Origin: Candidatus Cloacimonas sp. 4484_140
GTDB taxonomy: Bacteria; Cloacimonadota; Cloacimonadia; JGIOTU-2
Reading direction: 5' to 3'
DNA length: 9,265 nt
NCBI GenBank assembly: GCA_002049945.1
Contig: MVCT01000088.1
Span: forward strand, 1 to 9,265
Shown piece after piece: positions 1-5,556 of the stretch (position 1 is the first letter of the stretch; each line of letters starts with the position of its first letter). The notes under the pieces were generated by a model. It saw only the letters and a list, made by a program, of their open reading frames with translations. It made no database searches and was not told the origin of the DNA. Made by a program: the position numbers and the translations under genes.

Positions 1-26
1 CTAAGTCGGCTACCTCAAATAAAAAC

Positions 27-171
27 AATTGTCATCCTCGAGTAGGGTGTTTTTAACTCACGACGCCTGTCACGGCGTAACAAAGTGAAGACGGAACGGA
101 TCTCCCTGTAGGATAAATCAATGTTTTTGCGAGATTCTTAGTTTCACTTCGTTACTCTTAGAATGACAATT
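27..171. repeat. Imperfect palindromic element with terminal inverted repeats
   Basis: The ends AATTGTCATCCT (27-38) and AGAATGACAATT (160-171) are inverted repeats matching at 11 of 12 positions. Two further pairs nest inside: GTAACAAAGTGAAG (77-90) against TTTCACTTCGTTAC (142-155), 12 of 14, and GGATCTC (98-104) against GAGATTC (131-137), 6 of 7. The left arm carries about 38 extra bases (39-76) with a small hairpin of its own, ACGCC (63-67) and GGCGT (74-78). The layout is that of dispersed palindromes of the 'GTCATTCTGAG...GAATCTC' style seen between genes in many bacteria. It encodes nothing, so if mobile it would have to be moved by another element's enzyme. That it recurs elsewhere in this genome is inference. 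Confidence 0.6.
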
Positions 172-226
172 TTCTTTTTTTGGATTGTTAATTTATTAGT
201 CTCATATACCACCAACAAAACCCAAA

Positions 227-257
227 AATGTCATTCCCGAGACCCATCGGGAATCCA
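227..257. repeat. Short hairpin repeat of TGTCATTCCCG type
   Basis: TTCCCGA (234-240) and TCGGGAA (247-253) form a perfect 7-bp stem around a six-base loop. The surrounding words, TGTCATTCCCG on the left and CGGGAATCC on the right, resemble a widespread repetitive extragenic palindrome. No T-run follows, so it is not a convincing intrinsic terminator. A similar CTTCCCGAAACTCGAT string follows at about 268-284 but lacks the partner arm. Confidence 0.5.
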
Positions 258-325
258 GAATTTTAACCTTCCCGAAACTCGATCCATCAGGTGTCAGAAC
301 AGAGGAATTTTTAATTTTAAATTTT

Positions 326-361
326 ATCAGTATTAATCAGCATAATCAGCGATCATCTGTG
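326..361 (+). repeat. Short-period ATCAG direct repeat
   Basis: The word ATCAG occurs at 326, 336 and 345, followed by a related GATCA at 351 and then TCTGTG, giving a spacing of about 9-10 bases. Sequence of this style (AATCAGC...AATCAGCG...TCTGTG) is familiar as intergenic repeat debris. The 9-10 base period is close to a DNA helical turn, so a protein-binding array cannot be excluded, but nothing else supports it. Confidence 0.4.
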
Positions 362-407
362 TGCTATTTTTTTTTAATATTCTATAATTTCATCCCCGAT
401 GAAAAAC

Positions 408-437
408 TTGACACCAGTTATTGTGCAAAGGACTTAT
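408..437 (+). promoter_or_regulatory. Possible promoter of the small zinc-ribbon gene
   Basis: A perfect TTGACA (408-413) lies 50 bases before the start codon at 463. The best -10 candidate at usual spacing is ACTTAT (432-437, 18-base spacer), which is weak. A good TATAAT also occurs at 383-388 but has no recognisable -35 at the right distance. Many FCB-group bacteria use a different promoter consensus, so the assignment is tentative. Confidence 0.3.
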
Positions 438-450
438 GTGTCAATTCAAA

Positions 451-456
451 AAGGAG
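451..456 (+). promoter_or_regulatory. Ribosome binding site fixing the start at 463
   Basis: AAGGAG sits six bases before the ATG at 463. It argues against the upstream in-frame TTG (421) and ATG (436), both of which lie before this site. The protein-like sequence also begins only at 463 (MPKVRTFAAKLAH). Confidence 0.75.
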
Positions 457-462
457 TTGAAA

Positions 463-657
463 ATGCCGAAAGTTAGGACCTTTGCAGCTAAATTAGCTCA
501 TGCAAGTGCCGGTAAGAGAAAAGCTGTCTGCCCAGTATGTAATACTGAAATGACTACCATAAAAATTATCCGAAATCGACATAAAGATGGTAAGTGGTCT
601 CCTAAGAGAGAAGTTGTTCAGATCTGTAAATGTAATGAGAAGGAGATCTTAGGATAA
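463..657 (+). CDS. Small basic four-cysteine (zinc-ribbon-like) protein, unknown function
   Basis: A 64-residue protein very rich in Lys and Arg. It has a CPVC pair (Cys23, Cys26) and a CKC pair (Cys55, Cys57), about 28 residues apart, which would make a small zinc-ribbon fold with two knuckles joined by a basic loop (residues 37-49). There is no signal peptide or membrane segment, so it should be cytoplasmic. The start is set by AAGGAG six bases upstream, and two hairpins follow at 679-726, so it looks like a single-gene unit. The size, basic charge and Cys spacing resemble small ribosome- or RNA-associated zinc proteins, but I do not recognise a named family. The zinc site is inferred from the cysteines, and the CxC second pair is less usual than CxxC. 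Confidence 0.75.
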   Translation: MPKVRTFAAKLAHASAGKRKAVCPVCNTEMTTIKIIRNRHKDGKWSPKREVVQICKCNEKEILG

Positions 658-678
658 GATTGTTATTTTCATAATTGC

Positions 679-697
679 ATTTGGCTTTTTGCCAAAT
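679..697 (+). terminator. Short hairpin after the zinc-ribbon gene
   Basis: ATTTGGC (679-685) and GCCAAAT (691-697) form a perfect 7-bp stem closed by a TTTTT loop, 21 bases after the stop codon. There is no T-run downstream, so alone it is a weak terminator. It may protect the 3' end or work together with the next hairpin, which begins one base later. Confidence 0.45.
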
Positions 698-698
698 A

Positions 699-732
699 AT
701 CCTCTTATCGCAATTGATGAGAGGATTTTATA
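699..732 (+). terminator. Likely Rho-independent terminator
   Basis: ATCCTCTTATC (699-709) pairs with GATGAGAGGAT (716-726) at 10 of 11 positions around a GCAATT loop and is followed at once by TTTTATA. It separates the small zinc-ribbon gene from the operon beginning at 760. The promoter for that operon must therefore lie between here and 760, or be read-through. Confidence 0.7.
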
Positions 733-759
733 TATAAAAAATTTAGGATAATAAATATT

Positions 760-1188
760 ATGAAGAAAAAAATATTCTTGGTAATCCTATTCATTTTCGC
801 TATTGTATTGAATTCTTTTGCATCAGACGATCCCGGGAAATACGGCTTTCAGATACTAAAGATCGGTCTCAGCGCCCGAAATGCCGGCAAAGCGGATGCG
901 GTTATTGCTTCTCCTGGGGACGCAACTATTTTTTGGTCAAATCCTGCTGCCGTGCAGATCAGTCCTTCATCAAATTTCTGCTTCAATCACAACAGTTACA
1001 TCTTTGATAATAATATTGAAAACGCCTCACTTATTGTACGCAATGGTAAAAGCAGCTGGGGTTTGGGGCTTACATATCTTGATTATGGTATGATCGATAA
1101 AACCGATGCACAGGGTGATACTATTGGAGAATTCCATCCTCTCGACATCGTTTCAAGCTTCACAATGTCGGCACTTCATCAAAGCTAA
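760..1188 (+). CDS. PorV/UPF0164-like outer-membrane protein, 5' part (frame broken)
   Basis: This is the N-terminal part of a PorV/PorQ-type outer-membrane beta-barrel protein. In T9SS, PorV shuttles cargo at the outer membrane and recognises C-terminal sorting domains. Residues 1-21 are a clear signal peptide (KKK, hydrophobic core, SFA then SDDPG). The mature start, DDPGKYGFQILKIGLSARNA, is typical of the family, followed by FWSNPAAV, NNIENASLI, GLGLTYLDYG and GEFHPLD. Homology stops at about residue 133. The last eight residues before the stop at 1186-1188 are out-of-frame translation. The match resumes in another frame at about 1161. Compared with the usual length of about 300 residues or more, around 50 are missing at the break. 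TTAGGA (743-748) lies 11 bases before the ATG. It is followed directly by a T9SS-type protease gene, which fits a dedicated cargo receptor. Confidence 0.8.
   Translation: MKKKIFLVILFIFAIVLNSFASDDPGKYGFQILKIGLSARNAGKADAVIASPGDATIFWSNPAAVQISPSSNFCFNHNSYIFDNNIENASLIVRNGKSSWGLGLTYLDYGMIDKTDAQGDTIGEFHPLDIVSSFTMSALHQS
1150..1164 (+). other. Deletion/frame junction within the PorV-like gene
   Basis: Upstream, the frame of 760 gives family-like GEFHPLDIVSSF. Downstream, the frame ending at 1508 gives HNVGTSSKLKKESIRFPL. In relatives as I remember them, these two motifs are separated by about 50-60 residues of barrel strands, so a segment near 150 bases, with length one more than a multiple of three, appears to be absent. 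The join lies next to an AAGCTT at 1155-1160. Confidence 0.65.
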
Positions 1189-1508
1189 AAAAAGAAAGTA
1201 TTCGTTTCCCGCTCGTAATGAAGCTTGGTTCGCAATATTCATGGGAAGTGAATGCCCAGAATGTGCTCACTTTTTCCGGAGAATTCGCCAAATATTCTTC
1301 AGAAGGGCTTAAAACAAATTTCGGTTTTGAATATGGTTTTGCTGATATGATATTCTCCCGCTTGGGATATAAATTTAACTATGATGAGCAAAATGTCACT
1401 GCCGGCATTGGCATAAAACTCAATGATTTCAACTTTGATTACGCTTTCACACCTTATCAAAATGACATCGGCACTGCTCATCGATTTTCAGTTGCATATA
1501 ACTTTTAG
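1161..1508 (+). CDS. PorV/UPF0164-like outer-membrane protein, 3' part
   Basis: This is the C-terminal half of the barrel protein that begins at 760, in a different frame. About 115 codons are open from the junction to TAG at 1506-1508. The sequence alternates aromatic and polar residues as barrel strands do: KLGSQYSWEVNAQNVLTFSG, FAKYSSEGLKTNFGFEYGF, LGYKFNYDEQNVTAGIGI, and the terminal RFSVAYNF ends in Phe as outer-membrane barrels usually do. An ATG at 1218 is internal and has no good ribosome binding site, so separate translation is unlikely. Only nine bases separate the stop from the protease start, and TAGGA overlapping the stop serves as the next gene's ribosome binding site, which suggests coupled translation. 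If the break is an assembly error, 760-1508 is one intact gene. Confidence 0.75.
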   Translation, partial: HNVGTSSKLKKESIRFPLVMKLGSQYSWEVNAQNVLTFSGEFAKYSSEGLKTNFGFEYGFADMIFSRLGYKFNYDEQNVTAGIGIKLNDFNFDYAFTPYQNDIGTAHRFSVAYNF

Positions 1509-1517
1509 GATTGCTTT

Positions 1518-3584
1518 ATGAAAAAGATCGCACTCATACTTTTGTGTCTTACCTGCGCTTCCCAGCTTTTGGGAAAACCAAACTATTCTTCTCATGAACT
1601 TATAGCACGTTTTTCTGAGAAAGTAGTAATCAAAGACGGCACTACGGGCATCGATGCATTTGATAATTTCCTTGATAAGTTCGGTATTTTGTCATCAGAA
1701 CCAATTATTGAGAAGCCCGATCTCCATATTTATAAATTTACATGTGAAAAGGAGATTGATTTTTCTGCGATTATTGAACTTTCACAAAAAGATGAATCGA
1801 TCATCTATACTCAGCCGAACTATCTGAATGAGATGCTTTCCATCACACCAAATGATCCATATTACTATCAACAGTGGGGACTTCCGGCAATCAATGCAGA
1901 TAATGCATGGGAGATCGAAAAGGGTAATGAGCAGGTTATTATTGCGATCATTGATTCCGGCATAGAATATGACCATCCTGATCTCGAACAAAACATCTGG
2001 ATAAATCATGGCGAGATACCGGATAATTATATCGATGATGACAATAATGGCTATATCGATGACTGGATGGGATGGGATTTCACAGATACAAATATTGTTG
2101 ATGCGATGGGTGATTTTCGAGAGCGCGACAACGATCCCAGAGACGACCTCGGACATGGAACACATATTGCAGGTATTATTTCTGCACAAACCAATAACCA
2201 CCTTGGCGTATCCGGTACCACATGGTTCGCTAAATGTATGAATCTCAGAGCTGGTTTCCGTACCACACTTGGTGGCTATCTTGAGGATGATGACGTGTCC
2301 GCTGCTATCGTCTATGCTGCTGATAACGGTGCGCAGATAATAAGCATAAGCTGGGGAGATGTGATCTTAGCTCCCATTATTAATGATGCCTGCAATTATG
2401 CTTATGATCTTGGCGTCTCTATTATAGCTTCTGCCGGTAATGAAAGCGGTGTTGGGCTTTTGTACCCTGCAGCTCTCGATAATGTGATATCTGTCACAGC
2501 TGTTGATGAAAATCTGAAAATCTGCTCATTCTCCAGTTATGGCGAAGGTATCGACCTCTGCGGACCCGGTTTGAGCATTTACAGCACCTATCTAAATAAT
2601 GATTATAAAAACGAAAGCGGCACCTCTATGGCAGCTCCCTTTGTAGCAGGATGTGCTGGCTTGCTCCTTTCGCAAAATCCACTGCTCTCAAATATCGAAG
2701 TGTACAATCTGATAAATATTTCTTGTGACGATCTTGGCGAAAACGGCTATGATAATGTTTATGGATACGGAATCATAAATGCAGAAAAACTTATGCTAAA
2801 TGCGGGAATTGATATAAAGCCCCAGTCTGCAATTTTCTATCCCCCATATAATTCCGGCTACACGCAGAATATCCCAATTGTTGGAACTGCATACTGTGAA
2901 AATTTCTTCTGTTACACTCTTGGATTCACAACCAAACAGGAGCCCGTTGAAAATGACTGGCTCGATGTCGTTACCCATAACCCTGAGCCAACCTTATATA
3001 CTGATCCTGTTATTGATGACACTCTCGGCACATTTCTTCTATATGGAATTCAGGATTCAACCTATTACATCCGCCTTTCCGTAAAAGATATTCACGGAAC
3101 AAATTATATAGATATCGTGAAAATAAGTGTGGATAGAACACCACCCCAGTTCGTTGAAAATGCAACTGCTTCGACATATCGATATAATTTCGATAAAAAG
3201 GATTATTACATCCTCTCAACTGCAACCGAGCCCTCACAATTCTATGCAACCTGCTTCTCAGCCGATGCAGACACCTTCTCACTTATTCAAAAAAAATACA
3301 ACTACTTTTCTACCATGAGACTTCCTCAACACCTCCCTGACGAATCCTACTCATTCTCTCTATCAATCCGAAACCATGCAGGTCTTACTGCAACTTCAGG
3401 TATTTTTGCTGATGCAATTACAATTGATAGTGGTACAATTCCTACAAGTGGATTTGACCCTATCGCTTCTTATGCTCATTCAGTATATCTCTGTGCGAAT
3501 AACTATGATATAAATGGAAACGGCAAAATCGAACTTGTATTTATGGAATTCCCGAAATCAGGCAGATTCCATGCTTATATTTGA
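1518..3584 (+). CDS. T9SS-secreted subtilisin-like (S8) protease, 5' part with catalytic domain
   Basis: A secreted serine endopeptidase of the subtilase family. Residues 1 to about 19 are a signal peptide. Residues 25 to about 107 are an I9/fervidolysin-like propeptide ending in the typical IIYTQPNYLNE. The catalytic domain spans about 112-428. It carries Asp146 (IIDSGIEYDHPDL), His213 (DDLGHGTHIAG), oxyanion Asn308 (ASAGNE) and Ser370 (GTSMAAP), so all catalytic residues are present. Acidic DDDNNGYIDDW (173-183) before the His motif is common in these exported subtilases and probably binds calcium. Residues 440-640 form Ig-like sandwich sequence (SVDRTPP), and the first FG-GAP calcium loop, DINGNGKIE, starts at codon 3507. 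The frame ends at TGA 3582-3584, about one or two bases out of register with the rest of the protein (3580-5544). The corrected product is about 1,340 residues. TAGGA lies seven bases before the ATG. Confidence 0.9.
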   Translation: MKKIALILLCLTCASQLLGKPNYSSHELIARFSEKVVIKDGTTGIDAFDNFLDKFGILSSEPIIEKPDLHIYKFTCEKEIDFSAIIELSQKDESIIYTQPNYLNEMLSITPNDPYYYQQWGLPAINADNAWEIEKGNEQVIIAIIDSGIEYDHPDLEQNIWINHGEIPDNYIDDDNNGYIDDWMGWDFTDTNIVDAMGDFRERDNDPRDDLGHGTHIAGIISAQTNNHLGVSGTTWFAKCMNLRAGFRTTLGGYLEDDDVSAAIVYAADNGAQIISISWGDVILAPIINDACNYAYDLGVSIIASAGNESGVGLLYPAALDNVISVTAVDENLKICSFSSYGEGIDLCGPGLSIYSTYLNNDYKNESGTSMAAPFVAGCAGLLLSQNPLLSNIEVYNLINISCDDLGENGYDNVYGYGIINAEKLMLNAGIDIKPQSAIFYPPYNSGYTQNIPIVGTAYCENFFCYTLGFTTKQEPVENDWLDVVTHNPEPTLYTDPVIDDTLGTFLLYGIQDSTYYIRLSVKDIHGTNYIDIVKISVDRTPPQFVENATASTYRYNFDKKDYYILSTATEPSQFYATCFSADADTFSLIQKKYNYFSTMRLPQHLPDESYSFSLSIRNHAGLTATSGIFADAITIDSGTIPTSGFDPIASYAHSVYLCANNYDINGNGKIELVFMEFPKSGRFHAYI
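3570..3584 (+). other. Small indel or +1 frameshift point in the protease gene
   Basis: Frame one reads ...CAT GCT TAT ATT TGA. Frame two reads from TTT GAA GCA GAG at 3580. Joining them after TAT gives the smooth FG-GAP reading GRFHAY-(x)-FEAETSTSFP, so the register change is at about base 3579. The distance from the calcium loop at 3507 to the next at 3658 is 151 bases, against 147 for the equivalent intervals later in the repeat block, so no large segment is missing. One inserted base or two deleted bases explain it. TAT ATT TGA also resembles the prfB recoding site TAT CTT TGA, but I see no properly placed internal Shine-Dalgarno. Confidence 0.7.
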
Positions 3585-5544
3585 AGCAGAGACCTCAACT
3601 TCCTTCCCAACCAGATATGTTAACTCCATCAAAGATGCTTACACCGGCACATTTTATGATTTCAATAACGATGGAATTGATGATGTAGTAATCCGTTCTG
3701 CAGATATTAGGGGAACCTACTCTCATTATGATGTGTACTCCAGAAGCGGAGATAATTTTAATCTTGAATGTATGATCTTCAATAATACCCATACCTATTC
3801 CAGAAATGAACTTTCACCATATATCAGGTTCGGTGATCTTAATAATGATGGCAAAAGAAATATTCTTTTCTCTGATATAGACGGTGATATTTTAATATAT
3901 CAAATCAATGATAATTACTCGGTTGAGCGAATTGATTCTTTAAAAATCCCTATTCCTAATGCTTATTACAATGCAATTGGCGACTTCGATGGTGATGGAC
4001 TTCTCGAATTCATCGTGGGGGGCTATGCAGACAGTGACGATGTGAATGATCAATTCTGGCTTTACGGTATTTATAAATACATCGATGGAAATCCCACCCT
4101 TCTCGATTATATCGAGATCGCAGGTGTCAGTTCAAACAATGGCTTATCCTTAGGTGATCTTGATGGTGATGGAGCTGATGAGATCATTATTGCAGCAGCA
4201 CCGGATATTTATATCTTCAAACTAATCGAGACTGCAAAATCTTATGAGGTTGTCCCACAATGGGTCGGCTCATCTTATAGAACCTATCAGCCGGTATGTA
4301 TCGATGCAGATAATGACGATCAGTTAGAACTTGCTTTTAACCGATATGATGCAAATGATTCACTTATGCTCGTTCTGTCCTCATATCCTACAGATCCTCC
4401 TGCTCCTTCAACTCCCATGCCGCAGAATTTCTTTGGCAGACCTATTAACAAGCATCTTGTTTCCTTCACATGGAATGCCCAAATAGCAGATTCTTTTTAT
4501 CTCTATAAAGAGCAAAATCAGAATATTGAAGTGACAGCAATTCCTGGCACCGAAACCTCATATTCTGATACCAATATCATTCCTGACAGTCTATACAAAT
4601 ACTACTTATCAGCACTGAAAGACGGGCAGGAAAGTTACAAGACCTTGCCGCTTGAGGTCATTCCAATTGATCCGCCAACTTTGCTTTCAATTCAAATGAT
4701 CTCATTGAATAGTATTTTGCTCAATTTTGATAAAACTCTGCACAAGAATTGCGAGCAGGTTTCCAATTTTTATGTGGGCATCTATGGATATCCCGAATCA
4801 GTTATTCCGACAAACACCCAACTTAGTTTGCTTCTGACTTTTGCAGAAATCTTCGACGAGACGGATTCTCCTTTCACAATCGAAATTGAAAACATTGTTG
4901 GAATTTTTAACACATCAATGGCAGACACCCTTGCTACGTTCACGTATCATGAAGATCTTACCAGACCATATATTGTCTCCAGCACGCTTGAGAATGACAA
5001 AGAAGTTCATATCGACTTTAATGAAACTGTTGATCATATCAGTGCTGAAGATGCTTCAAACTATACTCTGCTATTCCCCGAGCAAGCAACTAACAGCATT
5101 TCCCAGATTCAGGTCAATAACGAATCGGTCATACTTACTCTTGCCCATAAGATCAAACCTGTTGGTGAACCCTACTTTATTAAGATTTTCAATGTAACCG
5201 ATCTTGCGGGTAATTGCATTCTGCCCGGGAAAAACCTCATTAAGATCACGATCCCGATCACCGATCTTGATAATGTTACTGTATTCCCGAATCCTGTAAC
5301 GATTGAAAATGAGGTAATTTATTTCCAGAACTTACCTACTTCGGGCTCTGCTGATTTTTATATCTTTGACCTTGCGGGGAATCTCATGAACAACTTCACG
5401 GCAGAATTTCTTTCAGAAGATTATAATAGGGCAGAGTGGGATCTTTCGAATCAATCTGGTAAGAAAGTGGCATCCGGAATGTATTTTTATTTGATAAAAT
5501 ATTCGGATTTATATAAAAAAGGTAAAATTGCGATAATTCGATAA
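3580..5544 (+). CDS. T9SS-secreted S8 protease, 3' part: FG-GAP, Fn3/Ig-like and sorting domains
   Basis: This continues the protease that begins at 1518. It has five FG-GAP calcium loops, DFNNDGIDD (3658), DLNNDGKRN (3835), DFDGDGLLE (3982), DLDGDGADE (4156) and DADNDDQLE (4303), spaced alternately about 58 and 49 codons, as in a beta-propeller. An Fn3-like domain follows (about 4393-4674). Two Ig-like units come next: about 4675-4950, and about 4960-5240 beginning RPYIVSS with VHIDFNE. The end (about 5281-5541) is a T9SS type A sorting domain with PNPV, FYIFDLAGNL, EWDLSNQSGKKVASGMYFY and a terminal GKIAIIR. T9SS removes such domains as the protein is attached to or released at the cell surface. 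The earliest ATG in this frame (3514) lies within the overlap and has no ribosome binding site, so independent translation is unlikely. Without this part the protease would lack its export signal. Confidence 0.88.
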   Translation, partial: FEAETSTSFPTRYVNSIKDAYTGTFYDFNNDGIDDVVIRSADIRGTYSHYDVYSRSGDNFNLECMIFNNTHTYSRNELSPYIRFGDLNNDGKRNILFSDIDGDILIYQINDNYSVERIDSLKIPIPNAYYNAIGDFDGDGLLEFIVGGYADSDDVNDQFWLYGIYKYIDGNPTLLDYIEIAGVSSNNGLSLGDLDGDGADEIIIAAAPDIYIFKLIETAKSYEVVPQWVGSSYRTYQPVCIDADNDDQLELAFNRYDANDSLMLVLSSYPTDPPAPSTPMPQNFFGRPINKHLVSFTWNAQIADSFYLYKEQNQNIEVTAIPGTETSYSDTNIIPDSLYKYYLSALKDGQESYKTLPLEVIPIDPPTLLSIQMISLNSILLNFDKTLHKNCEQVSNFYVGIYGYPESVIPTNTQLSLLLTFAEIFDETDSPFTIEIENIVGIFNTSMADTLATFTYHEDLTRPYIVSSTLENDKEVHIDFNETVDHISAEDASNYTLLFPEQATNSISQIQVNNESVILTLAHKIKPVGEPYFIKIFNVTDLAGNCILPGKNLIKITIPITDLDNVTVFPNPVTIENEVIYFQNLPTSGSADFYIFDLAGNLMNNFTAEFLSEDYNRAEWDLSNQSGKKVASGMYFYLIKYSDLYKKGKIAIIR

Positions 5545-5549
5545 AGGTG
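5543..5549 (+). promoter_or_regulatory. Ribosome binding site favouring the start at 5557
   Basis: AAAGGTG overlaps the protease stop codon (5542-5544). It leaves only one base before the ATG at 5551 but seven before the ATG at 5557, so translation from 5557 is favoured (MITYDW rather than MIMITYDW). Confidence 0.6.
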
Positions 5550-5556
5550 AATGATA

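Larger units (their letters stand above)
1..462. other. Intergenic region, no gene, rich in short repeats
   Basis: I find no coding sequence here on either strand that has a start, a ribosome binding site and protein-like composition. The stretch holds three unrelated-looking repeat structures, entered separately: a long imperfect palindrome (27-171), a perfect 7-bp hairpin in a sequence of the common TGTCATTCCCG type (227-257), and a short-period ATCAG repeat (326-361). AT-rich filler lies between them and a possible promoter lies at the right end. Positions 1-26 may be the tail of whatever lies upstream. Such repeat-filled gaps are common in genomes that carry dispersed, non-coding palindromic elements. 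Confidence 0.75.

Noticed and set aside
227..257. Intrinsic terminator of an upstream gene
   Set aside because: The hairpin has no following T-run, and there is no gene upstream in the window for it to end. It fits a dispersed palindrome better.
326..361. CRISPR array
   Set aside because: The repeat unit is only about five bases with 4-5 base gaps, far too short for CRISPR repeats and spacers, and no cas gene is present.
421..462. Extended N terminus of the zinc-ribbon protein from TTG 421 or ATG 436
   Set aside because: The AAGGAG at 451-456 lies downstream of both starts and points to 463. The extra residues (MCKGLMCQFKKELK) are translation of the ribosome binding site region.
1155..1226. 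AAGCTT sites at 1155 and 1221 (and at 9258) as a sign of cloning joins
   Set aside because: AAGCTT occurs by chance at this rate, the sites at 1221 and 9258 are inside intact coding sequence, and no site is at the M18 or protease junctions.
1518..1575. Lipoprotein signal in the protease (Cys at 10 and 13 in LLCLTCAS)
   Set aside because: The residues before each Cys do not fit the lipobox. An ordinary signal peptide cleaved near residue 19 fits better, as expected for T9SS cargo.
1782..2201. Antisense open frame of 139 codons within the protease gene
   Set aside because: It lies opposite the S8 catalytic domain with its Asp and His motifs, has no protein-like features and no ribosome binding site.
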